Origin: Salinisphaera sp963835375
GTDB lineage: Bacteria; Pseudomonadota; Gammaproteobacteria; Nevskiales; Salinisphaeraceae
Length of the DNA: 64,000 bases
Direction of reading: 5' to 3'
Assembly (NCBI GenBank): GCA_963835375.1
Contig: CAWIGB010000021.1
Span: forward strand, 7,025-71,024
Positions 25,997 to 36,174 of the stretch are shown here, one piece after another (within the stretch, counting starts at the first letter, position 1; the number at the start of each line of letters is the position of its first letter). The translations under genes were made by a program, and so were the position numbers. Under the pieces are notes generated by a model. It did not search any database. It saw only the letters and a program-made list of their open reading frames with translations, and was not told the origin of the DNA.

Positions 25997-28900
25997 TTAG
26001 CGGTCGAATTTCCAGACGATGTCGCCGCCGGTGGCCTGGCTGCTTGAGGAGGTCTCGAGCGTCCATCGAGACGATAACGTGTAGCGCATGGTGACCGTCG
26101 AAACCTGATCGAAAAGCCCCAGGCCATAGCCGACATAAAGCTTGGGCGACAGGTACTTGCCTACGGTAAAAGCGGCTTCGCTACTGCTCTGGCCCGCGCC
26201 GGCGCCGATACCGACGTTATCCAGCCCTAGCTTGTTGCCGATGTTCTGCAGCACTTTATTGCCCCGTGAAGAACCCAGAGCCAGCGCCGCCCGCGCGACC
26301 AGACTGGACTGTTGGCCGTTGGTGGAATCCAGTGGCCGCCCGAGCAACAGCCAGGACAGCTGTTCCGACTGGGTCATCGAAGGATCGGAGAAGAGTTCAA
26401 GCTTCGGATTCTTGATGCTGCCATGCACGTGTACGCCCACCGTCACGTCCTTGGTCGGATAGCGGGCCGCCTTGATATCCAGCCCGGGCTCGCTGACCGG
26501 GCCGCCGGCGAACAGAATCTTGCCCTTCTGGATATCCAGGTTCTGGCCGTAGGCCTGATAGGACCCCTTGGTGATGTGGATCGCTCCGGTACCGGTTGGT
26601 ACGTCGCCGGGCTGTTGAACGACGCGCAGGTTGCCGCCCAGATCGGCCTTCAGGCCGAAGCCATCGATATGCACTTTCTTGCCGAGGATGACGTTCACGT
26701 TGGCATGAATCGCGCGCGCCGCCGCCTTGGTGCCGCTCGTCTTATTGGTGACAATGACCTGATCGGACGAGGGTGTCGTCACCCCCGATGCCGGCAGGTT
26801 CTTCGGTGTGATCGCCGCGTCGGGAATGGTCACGCTGCCGGTGACGTCCACACGCGAAGGTGTCACGGCAACCTTGAGATCCGGGCTGACATAAGCCGTC
26901 ACATCGGGGATATGAGCGATCTGAAAACGATCGCCCTTGATCGCCAGATTGACTGTCTGCCCCCGGTCCGCCAGCGAGATATCACCATTGGCTTTGAGCG
27001 TGCCGCCGCCGGACTTGGCCGCGGCCGTGATGCCGATGGAATTGCCCCGGCCCTGAGCCGCCAGGCTCACATCGGTAAGCGTCAGGCCCGGCGTCACCAG
27101 CACGATCTTGGACGCGTCGAGCCCGATATGGCCAAGCACCGTGGGTTTGGCCAGCGTGCCGCCAAGCTGCATGTCGCCGGCAAAATGCCCGTCGAAGGTA
27201 TCCACCTCGGGCGACAACTTGGTGAGAAAATTCATCGACGCGAGGCCGATATGCAGCTGGCCGTTCAATGCGTGCTTCGTCAGGCTGCCCGACCCGGCGG
27301 CAACCGTAGCCTGCGCGCGGATGCCGTCGCTGCCGGCCAGCGGCAGGTCGACGTTGGCGTCCAGGCCATTGTTGGCCATCTTCGCCCGGATATGGCCGGG
27401 TCGCATGTCCAGCACCTTCACGGTCTCGCCCTGGGCATTGGCCATGCTGACCGTACCCGACGAGGTCTGCAGATTTGCGCTGACCTGGGGCGTACCGCCG
27501 GTGGGCAGCTTGACGTCGACGTCGCCGGAGACCGACCCGGTGACGTTCAGGCCTGCCGGGAAGAAGCGCTTGGCATAGTCGTAATTGAAATCAGATAGCT
27601 TGACATGGCCCTTGCTGAGCTTGGCGTCATGGTTGCCGGTCAGACACACACGAGCCCCGCCTGAGGTCAGGCAGGCATTGTCGATCGACTGGGCCTTGGC
27701 CGACACTACGCCCGAGGCCGGTGACGCCAGCGACCAAGGCGCGAGTTTCTGGTAGCCAGCGGTCAGCCGACGCAGCGTGAACTGCTCGCGATAGGTCTTT
27801 TTGTTCAGCGAACCGGTCAGGGCCAGATCGGCCTTGGCCGTATCGCTGTCCAGATTCAGCGACAAACGATGCGAGGCGGGCGTGCCGTCGAGATTCAGCG
27901 TGACCTTGCGGATCTTCTGGCCGGAAGCGTTAATGCCGTTGACCGCCAGATCGACGCTGGACCGCTTGGCGCCCGACCAATCCACCTTGGCGTTCATATC
28001 GGCACTATCGACCTTGTTGCCGTAGGCATCGAGATGGCGGGCGGTGAGCTTGGCGGTGATGTCCGGCGCCTTGAACCGGCCGGACACACGCCCGTCCGTC
28101 TGCAGGCTGCCGGCCAGCCCCGGCATGATCGTCGATAGATCGCTTGAGTGGATCGACCATTGGCCGTCGAGCTTAGCGTTGGGGGTCCAGCCGAAGGTGC
28201 CGTTGACATCGGCCGTGGCTGCGCCCGAAACCAGATGGAGCGTGTCGACGTTGACGTGGTCACCCCGATACTGGGCCTTGGCCTTCAAGTCCAGCGGCTG
28301 ATGGCGCAGGCTGCCGTGCGCGGTCAGCGATTTCAGATCGGCATGGATCTGCTTGCCCACCTGGGTGGCCGTGACATCGGCATTGAGATTGAAATCGCCC
28401 GGTACGTTCGCGACGATCGCGCCCGGATTGATGTGGCTGCCTTCCAGATGAGCGGTCACATCGATCTTGGGCGACCACTGTGTCTGCGCATGGCCGGTGA
28501 TATGACCTGGGCCGCCGGAAATATCCAGTGATTTCAGATCGAAGGCCTTCAGGCTGCCGGCGCCCTTGGCGGCGAGCTTGCCCTGGGTCTGGCCGACCAC
28601 CTGCCAGGCCAGATCGGTATTCAGATCATAGTTGTCCAGCGTACCGGTGAGCCGGACCTTGCCCTGGTCGGACTTATAAGAGGGCTTGGCCGACAGCGGC
28701 CAGGCCAGATTCGACCAGTCCACGGTCAGATCCATCTTGTTGCCGCTGGCCATGGCGACCTGGCCATTAGCCGTGAGCTGGCCGTGGGTGGCCGGCACGC
28801 CGATCCTGAGGTCCCGGATGCCGATGGCCTCGGGCGTGTAATGCAGAGCCCCGTTCAGCGTCGCCTTGCCGTAGTCGGCACTGTCGACGTCGGCCGATAT

Positions 28901-29863
28901 CTTCACCCCGAGATCGTTCACCGGCCCCTTGGCCTTGATGTCGGCATCGGCCGCGATCTGAGGCAGCGTTTTGCTGATCGCCTGGGTCTTTACCCCGTTG
29001 GCCTGAATCTCGGCGTCGATTGCCGGCCTGGACAAGGCGTCGGCGACGTCACCGGTGAGCTTGAGGTTGTAAGGCGCGGCAACGTTGGCGGCCAGATGCA
29101 GATTGTTCAGGCTGCCGGTGATGTCGGCAGTGGCCGACAGCGGCGCATAGTTGGGCAGGCGCAGATCAGCCTTCACGTGCACATTGGTGTTGTAGCCGCT
29201 ATTGGGGGTGACCGCGGCACGCGCATCGAGGGAGAACATCGGGCCGTGGCCGGTCAGCGACTTGATGCGCCACCGGGAATCGTCGAGCCGGGCACCGGTC
29301 AACTGCAGGCGATCGACCTTCACCGGTTTGGCCTTGGGCGCGGTTACCGCAGTGACGTTGGATACCGCCACCCGGTCCACGATCACCGTAACCGGCAGGT
29401 TGATCTGCTTCGGCATGGAGAACGGCTGGCTCGCCTGCTTGGGTTGTTTCGGTGTGGTTCTGGTAACGGTGTAGTCGACGTTCTTCACGTCCAGATGCTG
29501 GATATGGACGGCCTTGTGCCAGATGGCCGAGAAGTCCATGTCGAAATCGATCGAGCCGACATGGACCTTCATGGCATCGGTGTCGTAGTCGACGCCCGAG
29601 ATATGCAGCGGCCCGATCAGGCGCCCGTGGAGCGAATCGATATGCACGCTGGCCGGCATGAATCGCTGGGCTTGGTGCCAAGCGAATTCGGTACCGGTCC
29701 GGGTACCGACGATCCAGCAGACCAGACCCAGCAACACCACCACGACAACCAACAGAGTCAACAGAAACCACTTGAGGACGCGCCAGACGCGCGAGCGCCG
29801 GCGGCGCGGCTTGTTCGATTCCGGCTCCGGCGTCTGTTCGACCTTGTCCCGGGACTCGCTCAC
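25997..29863 (-). CDS. tamB: Translocation and assembly module subunit TamB
   Basis: 1288 aa AsmA-like bridge protein linking inner and outer membranes, implicated in lipid transport and autotransporter assembly with TamA. Seen: a basic N-terminus (NKPRRRRSRV), one inner-membrane helix near residues 29-52 (LKWFLLTLLVVVVVLLGLVC), over a thousand residues of repeating beta-strand pattern with low charge, and the C-terminal DUF490 domain with LSWLLLGRPLD, GIGAGAGQSSSEAAFTVGKYLSPKLYVGYG and a final WKFDR. It overlaps the tamA stop by four bases, so translation is coupled. Confidence 0.95.
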   Translation of the reverse strand: MSESRDKVEQTPEPESNKPRRRRSRVWRVLKWFLLTLLVVVVVLLGLVCWIVGTRTGTEFAWHQAQRFMPASVHIDSLHGRLIGPLHISGVDYDTDAMKVHVGSIDFDMDFSAIWHKAVHIQHLDVKNVDYTVTRTTPKQPKQASQPFSMPKQINLPVTVIVDRVAVSNVTAVTAPKAKPVKVDRLQLTGARLDDSRWRIKSLTGHGPMFSLDARAAVTPNSGYNTNVHVKADLRLPNYAPLSATADITGSLNNLHLAANVAAPYNLKLTGDVADALSRPAIDAEIQANGVKTQAISKTLPQIAADADIKAKGPVNDLGVKISADVDSADYGKATLNGALHYTPEAIGIRDLRIGVPATHGQLTANGQVAMASGNKMDLTVDWSNLAWPLSAKPSYKSDQGKVRLTGTLDNYDLNTDLAWQVVGQTQGKLAAKGAGSLKAFDLKSLDISGGPGHITGHAQTQWSPKIDVTAHLEGSHINPGAIVANVPGDFNLNADVTATQVGKQIHADLKSLTAHGSLRHQPLDLKAKAQYRGDHVNVDTLHLVSGAATADVNGTFGWTPNAKLDGQWSIHSSDLSTIMPGLAGSLQTDGRVSGRFKAPDITAKLTARHLDAYGNKVDSADMNAKVDWSGAKRSSVDLAVNGINASGQKIRKVTLNLDGTPASHRLSLNLDSDTAKADLALTGSLNKKTYREQFTLRRLTAGYQKLAPWSLASPASGVVSAKAQSIDNACLTSGGARVCLTGNHDAKLSKGHVKLSDFNYDYAKRFFPAGLNVTGSVSGDVDVKLPTGGTPQVSANLQTSSGTVSMANAQGETVKVLDMRPGHIRAKMANNGLDANVDLPLAGSDGIRAQATVAAGSGSLTKHALNGQLHIGLASMNFLTKLSPEVDTFDGHFAGDMQLGGTLAKPTVLGHIGLDASKIVLVTPGLTLTDVSLAAQGRGNSIGITAAAKSGGGTLKANGDISLADRGQTVNLAIKGDRFQIAHIPDVTAYVSPDLKVAVTPSRVDVTGSVTIPDAAITPKNLPASGVTTPSSDQVIVTNKTSGTKAAARAIHANVNVILGKKVHIDGFGLKADLGGNLRVVQQPGDVPTGTGAIHITKGSYQAYGQNLDIQKGKILFAGGPVSEPGLDIKAARYPTKDVTVGVHVHGSIKNPKLELFSDPSMTQSEQLSWLLLGRPLDSTNGQQSSLVARAALALGSSRGNKVLQNIGNKLGLDNVGIGAGAGQSSSEAAFTVGKYLSPKLYVGYGLGLFDQVSTVTMRYTLSSRWTLETSSSSQATGGDIVWKFDR

Positions 29864-31704
29864 AGATCGGGCCCGAGGCTGAAGTCGATACGGAAGCTGC
29901 TGCTCGAATCATTCAACGGATGTGCCAGGTCCAGCCGGACCATGCCGACCGGCGATCCCCAGCGGAAACCGATACCGACACCTTTCCTGAAAGACAGCTT
30001 GCTGAGGCTGTTTTCGACATCGCCCGCATCGAAGAAGGCTGCCACGCCGAATTTCTTGTAGAAGAACCAGTCCCCCTCGATACTACCGGAGGCGAGATAG
30101 CGGCCGCCGATGTCGTGGTTTTTGCTGTTGGTCGGACTGATCGACTGATAGGCATAGCCGCGTACGCTACCAGAGCCGCCGGCGAAGAAACGCTGAGAGG
30201 GCGGCACCTTCTTGAAATTGTTGGTCTCGATGGCACCGAACTCGGTCCGCAGCACAAGCCGAGTCGTGGACGTCATCGGCAGCACCGCATGGCCGTTAAA
30301 ATCAGCTGAGATGAAGCTCGCGCTCGAAAGTAAGGCGCTGCTGGCACCATGGATATCAAACGACAGGCTCAGCCCCTTGCGCGTGAATAAAAGACTGTCG
30401 GCCTTCTTCAAGGTGATGTTGTAGCCGGGGTAGAGCAGCGTACTGTGACGGTTGCCACTGCCAAGACTGTAGTCCTCACGCTCGAGCTTGATATACGCCC
30501 GCTTGCGGCCGAGAGACCAGCCGGTGTCGCGGGTCACGCCGACCCCGTAGATGGTCGATGTAATATCGCCGAAATCCTGGTTGCTGATCGTGCCGGTGAA
30601 GCTGAGCTTGTCCGTCGTCACATCACCGATCGGAATGTCATAGGCGGACTGCAGGGTCCGCTGCACCTGCGAGATACGCAGGTTGGTCCGGAACTGATGG
30701 CCATACCGGTTGATATGAGGAAACTTCACGCCCAGACCGAGCCGCGGGCCCGTATCGGTGCCGTAGCCCGCGGAGATCTTGTAGTTTTGCCCCTTGCTCG
30801 GTTTGGCCTTGACCGTCACCGGAATACGCAGCTGTCCGATCGATTCCAGCGGGTCCTGCGGGGGATAGATCAGATCGTAGAACCAGCGATGCACATCCAG
30901 CGCGCGCGTGGCCTGGTCCCGAGGCGCCTTGATCTCGATCTGGCTGTAATAGTCGGTATTCGACAGAGCCAGCTGGAGGTTGATCAGCTGTTCGGCGTCG
31001 TAGGGCTGGCCCGGAGCAAACGGCACGTAGCGGTGCAGGAACTTGTCGTTGAGTAGATCCTGATCGAAGGTGACCGGGCCGAAGTAATACCGCTCGCCGG
31101 TATCGAGCACGAGATCGATCTCGGCGGTGTTGTTCTTGGGATTCACCCGGATCGCCGACTGACTGAACGTAGCATCCAGATAGCCGGCGTTGTACGCCGC
31201 ATTGTACAGCGCGCTCTTGGTGTCCGAATACTGCGATTCGACCAGGCGCCGCCCCTTCTTGAGCTGGGTCGAATGCAGCGCTTTCTGGATCGCGTCGAGT
31301 TCGTCACCCGGACCCTGGACGCCGATGTTCAGGCGCGTGATCTTGGTTGCCGGCCCGTGCTTGATCTCGAATCGCGCGTTCCATGTCTTGGAATCACCCT
31401 CGGGTTTCTTGAGCCGTTCGGATATCTCGGGATTGAAATAGCCGTAGGGCTGGAGCGCCTGCTTGATCTGATTGGGCGCCAGTCGATACAGGCGCTGAAT
31501 CTGATCAGGCGACCAGGGCTGCTTGTGCTTGCCGGCCACCGACAGCGACTTGCGCACGTTGCTCTCGAGCGGATTGCCGATGCCCTTGATCTGCACGTCC
31601 ACATCGTCGGCCAGCGCCCTGGGCACGAGCACCATACCGGTCACGCCGACTGCGGCGATGCCGATTACCGTTGCGGTGTACCCGCGTGAAAAAACGTGTT
31701 TCAC
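29860..31704 (-). CDS. tamA: Translocation and assembly module subunit TamA
   Basis: 614 aa Omp85-family outer-membrane protein. Signal peptide at residues 1-32 (ending ALADD), three POTRA-like domains (about 35-270) and a C-terminal 16-strand barrel with GTDTGPRLGLGVKFPHINRYGHQF, the lid-lock motif FAGGSGSVRGYAYQSISP and a terminal strand SFRIDFSLGPDL. Start is GTG at 31704. Works with TamB, the overlapping downstream gene. About 190 bp of gene-free DNA precedes it, including an A-rich stretch, presumably the promoter. Confidence 0.95.
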   Translation of the reverse strand: MKHVFSRGYTATVIGIAAVGVTGMVLVPRALADDVDVQIKGIGNPLESNVRKSLSVAGKHKQPWSPDQIQRLYRLAPNQIKQALQPYGYFNPEISERLKKPEGDSKTWNARFEIKHGPATKITRLNIGVQGPGDELDAIQKALHSTQLKKGRRLVESQYSDTKSALYNAAYNAGYLDATFSQSAIRVNPKNNTAEIDLVLDTGERYYFGPVTFDQDLLNDKFLHRYVPFAPGQPYDAEQLINLQLALSNTDYYSQIEIKAPRDQATRALDVHRWFYDLIYPPQDPLESIGQLRIPVTVKAKPSKGQNYKISAGYGTDTGPRLGLGVKFPHINRYGHQFRTNLRISQVQRTLQSAYDIPIGDVTTDKLSFTGTISNQDFGDITSTIYGVGVTRDTGWSLGRKRAYIKLEREDYSLGSGNRHSTLLYPGYNITLKKADSLLFTRKGLSLSFDIHGASSALLSSASFISADFNGHAVLPMTSTTRLVLRTEFGAIETNNFKKVPPSQRFFAGGSGSVRGYAYQSISPTNSKNHDIGGRYLASGSIEGDWFFYKKFGVAAFFDAGDVENSLSKLSFRKGVGIGFRWGSPVGMVRLDLAHPLNDSSSSFRIDFSLGPDL

Positions 31705-31898
31705 AATGACTGCATGGCTTCGTGGCCGGACGCTTCGCGCGCAACAAATCCTTTGTAATCAAAGACTAACAAAAAACGAGGTCGCGATCGAAGAAAATAT
31801 CTTGCGTGCAATCAAGACTACCCCAGAAGCGGGCGCCATAGCGATACCGTCGAACCCGGGTCTGTCCACCGCCGATCACTGCGACCTCGCCGATGCGT

Positions 31899-33833
31899 TC
31901 AGAGATCGTCGAAATTCTCGATCGTGAGCGGCTCGAGATCCTCCACGTCCGAGATACGCAGCACCCGGCTGTAGAAGCTGCGCTCGGCCTCGATCGCGGT
32001 CATTACATTATCGGCACTACGAAATCCATGGCGTTCGGATTCAAAACACACATAGGCAACCGGTACGCCGCGCTCGGTGAGGGCCTCCACCATGGATTCC
32101 GCCTGGTCGGGCGGCACCACCTTGTCCTGGCCCCCTTGCAGGAACAACACCGGGCAGGCCAGCTGATCGGCATGGTACAGCGGCGAACGCGCCATCAAGG
32201 TCTGTTCGTCGCGTCCGATCAGGCGTTCCAGATAGCGGGATTCGAACTTGTGCGTCGAGGCCAGCAAACGCTTGAGATCGCCGATGCCGTAGTAGCTGGC
32301 GCCCGCCGCCGCCAGCTCGGTGAAGGCCAGCACCGACAGCACGGTATAGCCTCCGGCGCTCGAACCGGAGATGAGAACGCGATCGGGATCGATGCGATCG
32401 GCCTCGGCCAGATGGGCCGCGCCGGTCTGACAATCCTCGACGTCGGCAATGCCCCAGACGCCGTCGAGCGCCCTTCGATAATCGCGACCATAGCCGGTAC
32501 TGCCGCGATAATTGACGTCGAGCACGGCGTAGCCGCGCGACGTCCAGTACTGGATTCGGGCATCGAGCGCGGTGTCGGTGGCCCCGGTAGGACCGCCGTG
32601 GCACTTGAGAATCAGCGGCGGCCGCTCCTCGGGCGGCGCCGACCAGCGCTCGCTGGCCGGTGGATAGAACAGCCCGTGCGCAGTCTCGCCATCGCCGGTG
32701 GGCCAGCTCATCGGCTCTGGTCGCGAGAGGGCGGCATCAGCCGGCAGGCTGTCGGCCGATCGCAGCACCTCGCCGGAGCCCTCGAAGTCGAGCCGGCGAA
32801 TATGCTTGGCACGTGCCGGATTGGCCGCGACCACGGCGATGCGGTCGCCGAGCGCCACGATCTGTTCGAAGAAATCGCAGTCGTGGCGGAGCCGATGAAA
32901 AGCGCCGGATGAGCGATCCACTTCGCCGAGATGCCAGATGCCGTCCTGGGCGAGCAACGCGAACAGGCGGCCATCGTCGGTGAAATCGTAGGTCGACTGG
33001 CCGAACACCCACTGGGGTACGCCGAATTCGCCGTGTTCGGCCGTCAGCGCCTCGAAGCCGTGGGCATGCTCGCGCTCGTGGTGAATATTCCACCAGTTGT
33101 CGATGTCGGCGACCACATGCAGACGACCGTTCGGATCGAAGACCGGCCCGAATAACGAAGTGTTCTCAGGTTGCCATAGCGGCTGCGGTTCGCCCACGTG
33201 ACCGTCCGTGTCGATCGATGCCTGCCATAGCTCGCTGACATCCCACGGCATGTGCGGATGATTCCAGGCCAGCCAGACCAGGCGATCGGAATCGGGCGAC
33301 AGACGCGGGCTGGCATAGAAATCATGGCCGGATGCCAGGGTGTGCACGCTGCCATCGCGATGTACGCTGACGACACGCGCCGAGGGTTCATCGAGCGATT
33401 CGTCCAGATCCTCGGCGATCGCGATCAAACGACCGAACCGGGCATCGTACTGCAGGTCGGCGAAACGGATCTCGGCGTCGGCGTCGGTGATCGCCGAGAG
33501 ATTTCCATCCGGGTCGCGCATCCAGATCGCCTGATCCGCGGCGTTGACGAACCAAATGAAGTCCGCATGGACGGCAAACGCGCCGCCGCCGTACTCATAG
33601 ACCGAACTGCGCGCCGAGGCCGGCGCATCCAGGCAGGATACGGCACCGTGCTCGGATAGCGTCATGATCGTGTTTCGGCCGGCCTCCTCGGGCCGGCTTT
33701 CCAGCCAGTACAGACGCAGGCCTTCGGCTGAGCCTCGATCAACGCTCAGATCGGCGAACTTGCGGCCGGCAGCCGCAACATGGGCCGCAGAGATCGAAGA
33801 CGGCCAACTCCCATAGGGGCGGATCGGTTTCAT
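31899..33833 (-). CDS. S9 family peptidase (prolyl oligopeptidase type)
   Basis: 644 aa from ATG 33833. The N-terminal half is a beta-propeller (SVYEYGGGAFAVHADFIWFVN, FADLQYDARFGRLIAI, SPRLSPDSDRLVWLAWNHP). The C-terminal alpha/beta hydrolase has LKCHGGPTGATD, NYRGSTGYGRDYR, catalytic Ser in ISGSSAGGYTVL, Asp in LQGGQDKVVPPDQ and His in FESERHGF. Dipeptidyl/acylaminoacyl peptidases of this class trim peptides in the cytoplasm; no signal peptide is seen. Its ATG overlaps the stop of the TANGO2-like gene by four bases, implying coupled translation. Confidence 0.92.
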   Translation of the reverse strand: MKPIRPYGSWPSSISAAHVAAAGRKFADLSVDRGSAEGLRLYWLESRPEEAGRNTIMTLSEHGAVSCLDAPASARSSVYEYGGGAFAVHADFIWFVNAADQAIWMRDPDGNLSAITDADAEIRFADLQYDARFGRLIAIAEDLDESLDEPSARVVSVHRDGSVHTLASGHDFYASPRLSPDSDRLVWLAWNHPHMPWDVSELWQASIDTDGHVGEPQPLWQPENTSLFGPVFDPNGRLHVVADIDNWWNIHHEREHAHGFEALTAEHGEFGVPQWVFGQSTYDFTDDGRLFALLAQDGIWHLGEVDRSSGAFHRLRHDCDFFEQIVALGDRIAVVAANPARAKHIRRLDFEGSGEVLRSADSLPADAALSRPEPMSWPTGDGETAHGLFYPPASERWSAPPEERPPLILKCHGGPTGATDTALDARIQYWTSRGYAVLDVNYRGSTGYGRDYRRALDGVWGIADVEDCQTGAAHLAEADRIDPDRVLISGSSAGGYTVLSVLAFTELAAAGASYYGIGDLKRLLASTHKFESRYLERLIGRDEQTLMARSPLYHADQLACPVLFLQGGQDKVVPPDQAESMVEALTERGVPVAYVCFESERHGFRSADNVMTAIEAERSFYSRVLRISDVEDLEPLTIENFDDL

Positions 33834-34606
33834 GTGGAACCAACAGACCAGGATTGATGTATACGGTGCACCGGTTGACCGCACTGAGCAAAGCCCCGCT
33901 CGTGAAAATCCACCACGCCGTCGGCGTGGCGCCGGATTACGGTCGATGCGCGCGTACCGTAGTGTTCGCCCGCGATGAAGGGCGGGGACAGGAAACGTTC
34001 GTGCTCGCGCGGGATGCCGGTGTCCGGCAGCTTGTTCTCGGGCGCGGGCTCGGTATCGGCGAGCAGTTGAAACAGAGGCTCGGCCTCCGGCGTCTCCTCG
34101 TCAATCAGTCGCGCCATCCCTCGTTCGGCACGCTCCGTCTTGGGCCAGTGCTCGCCCCAGTGACCGTTGGATACGGCAAAGATGCCGGGCGACAGATCGC
34201 GCACGCCAGCGCTGTCGCGATTGGAGACGAAGCAAAGCCGTGCCCGGTCGGCCACCAGCAGATTGAAGGGGCCATATGCCGCGCCGATATCGACCACATG
34301 CTCGGCCCAGGCGCGCGCACTCGCCTCCGTAGCGAAATAATCGGCAACCAGGGCGCCGCGCGAGCGCAGCTCGGTGCCCGGGCCTGCACCGGGTTCGCGC
34401 ACGTTGGTCACGGCGGCAACGCGCCCGCGCGCGTCAGCGCCGCACCAGGTTCCCCCGGAGCGCAGATCACGCCCGGCAAACAGGTCAGACGGCGTGTGCC
34501 ACCAGTGCGCGGCCTCGGTCGGCCGCTCGTGGAATTCGTCGCGGTTGGCTGCGAGTACAAGCGGACAGGACGGCTCGACCTGCCAGGCCATCACGATCAG
34601 ACACAT
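33830..34606 (-). CDS. NRDE/TANGO2 family protein
   Basis: 258 aa. The start MCLIVMAWQ with Cys2 and the ANRDEFHERPT motif (about residues 20-30) define the NRDE (TANGO2) family, which has an Ntn-hydrolase-like fold and has been linked to haem and lipid handling. Also seen: GGTWCGADARGRVAAVTNVRE, NLLVADRARLCFVSNRD, and GTRASTVIRRHADGVVDFHERGF near the end. No enzyme activity can be assigned. It is the first gene of a two-gene unit with the S9 peptidase, an association of unknown meaning. Confidence 0.9.
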   Translation of the reverse strand: MCLIVMAWQVEPSCPLVLAANRDEFHERPTEAAHWWHTPSDLFAGRDLRSGGTWCGADARGRVAAVTNVREPGAGPGTELRSRGALVADYFATEASARAWAEHVVDIGAAYGPFNLLVADRARLCFVSNRDSAGVRDLSPGIFAVSNGHWGEHWPKTERAERGMARLIDEETPEAEPLFQLLADTEPAPENKLPDTGIPREHERFLSPPFIAGEHYGTRASTVIRRHADGVVDFHERGFAQCGQPVHRIHQSWSVGST

Positions 34607-34674
34607 GAGCCCTCGTTGTCGTCGATCGGTTCACAGACCCACGACGCTATCATGCGCCGGGCACGAAACTCAGC

Positions 34675-36174
34675 TCAGGCGGAGTCGCCCGACATCGAGA
34701 GCTCCTTGATCTTGCGGGTCAGCGTGTTGCGCCCCCAGCCGAGCAGGCGGGCAGCTTCCTGGCGATGCCCGTCAGTATGCGCCAGCGCCGCCCGAATCAT
34801 CACGCGCTCAAGCCGCGGTATAGCTTCGTCCAGCAGATGATCGCCCCCGGCCGCCAGACGTTCGTCGGCCCAGCTCGACAGCAGCGTGTCCCATTCGCTG
34901 GTGGCTACGGGCGCCTGTTGCGCCGTAACCGGCGCCGCATCGGACATGGCGGTGGCTTCGCTCTCGGCGCCGAAACCCATGGCAGCCGGCGTCTCCCCGA
35001 GGTCCGCCCGCGGGCGTAGTTCCAGCGGCAAGTCATCCAGCACCACTTCGCGGCCCGGCGCCATGACCGTCAGCCAGCGACAAAGATTCTCCAGCTCGCG
35101 CACGTTGCCGGCCCAGTCGAGCCCGGTGAGGTACTGGCTGGCGCCGCAGGACAGCGTTTTAACCTCCATGTTGAGTTCCTGCGCCGCGCGGCCGAGGAAG
35201 AAATTCAACAGCAGCGGAATATCCTCGCGGCGCTCGCGCAGCGGCGGCACCCGCAAGCGAATCACATTGAGGCGGTGAAACAGATCCTCGCGGAAGTTAC
35301 CGCGCTTCACCTCAGCTTCGAGATTCTGATTAGTCGCGGCGATGATGCGCACATCGACCTTCACCGCGGCGTGCCCGCCGACCCGATAGAACTGGCCATC
35401 CTGCAGTACGCGCAGCAGTCGGGTCTGGAGATCGGCCGGCATGTCGCCGATCTCGTCGAGGAACAGGGTGCCCCCGTGCGCCTGTTCGAAACGACCGCGG
35501 CGCTGGCTGGCCGCGCCGGTGAACGCGCCTTTCTCGTGGCCGAAGAACTCCGACTCCATCAACTCCTTCGGAATCGCTGCTGTGTTCACCGCGATGAACG
35601 GCCGGTCGGCCCGCGGGCTGTGTTCGTGCAACGCATGCGCGACGAGCTCCTTTCCGGTACCGGATTCGCCGGTGATCAGCACCGTGATGTTCGAGGCCGA
35701 CAGCCGTCCGATGGCGCGGAAGACCTCCTGCATGGCCGGTGCTTCGCCGATGATGGTCGAATCGGCCGCGGGGCGCGATCCGTCATTGTCGCTGGCGCCG
35801 GTCTCGTCGGCCAGCATCGCGGCGCGCTGGACCAGCTCGACTGCCTCATCCAGATCGAAAGGCTTGGGCAGATATTCGAACGCACCGCCGCGATAGGATG
35901 AGACGGCCGAGTCGAGATCGGAGTGCGCCGTGATGATGATGACCGGCAGCTGGGGTTGCACGGCATGCACGCGCTCGAGCAGATCCAGCCCGGAAATGCC
36001 GGGCATGCGGATGTCGGTGAGCAGGACGTTCGGCACGTTCTCCTCGATGGCATCGAGCAACTCGGCGCCGCCGGGAAAGCAGACCACATCGATCGAAGCC
36101 GCCTTCAACGCGCGCTCGAGCACCCAGCGGATCGATTCGTCGTCGTCGACGACCCAGGCAGTGAGTTCAGCCAT
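34675..36174 (-). CDS. glnG: Nitrogen regulation response regulator NtrC
   Basis: 499 aa sigma-54 activator. Receiver domain with phospho-acceptor Asp54 in LLTDIRMPGISGLDLL; AAA+ domain with Walker A GESGTGKE, the sigma-54 contact loop GAFTGA, Walker B GTLFLDEIGDMP, and an arginine-bearing RLNVIRLRVPPLRERREDI. The C-terminal Fis-type HTH reads GHRQEAARLLGWGRNTLTRKI. A polar linker (about 400-440) precedes the HTH. It overlaps ntrB by 8 bp. Candidate NtrC sites lie upstream of glnA in this window. Confidence 0.97.
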   Translation of the reverse strand: MAELTAWVVDDDESIRWVLERALKAASIDVVCFPGGAELLDAIEENVPNVLLTDIRMPGISGLDLLERVHAVQPQLPVIIITAHSDLDSAVSSYRGGAFEYLPKPFDLDEAVELVQRAAMLADETGASDNDGSRPAADSTIIGEAPAMQEVFRAIGRLSASNITVLITGESGTGKELVAHALHEHSPRADRPFIAVNTAAIPKELMESEFFGHEKGAFTGAASQRRGRFEQAHGGTLFLDEIGDMPADLQTRLLRVLQDGQFYRVGGHAAVKVDVRIIAATNQNLEAEVKRGNFREDLFHRLNVIRLRVPPLRERREDIPLLLNFFLGRAAQELNMEVKTLSCGASQYLTGLDWAGNVRELENLCRWLTVMAPGREVVLDDLPLELRPRADLGETPAAMGFGAESEATAMSDAAPVTAQQAPVATSEWDTLLSSWADERLAAGGDHLLDEAIPRLERVMIRAALAHTDGHRQEAARLLGWGRNTLTRKIKELSMSGDSA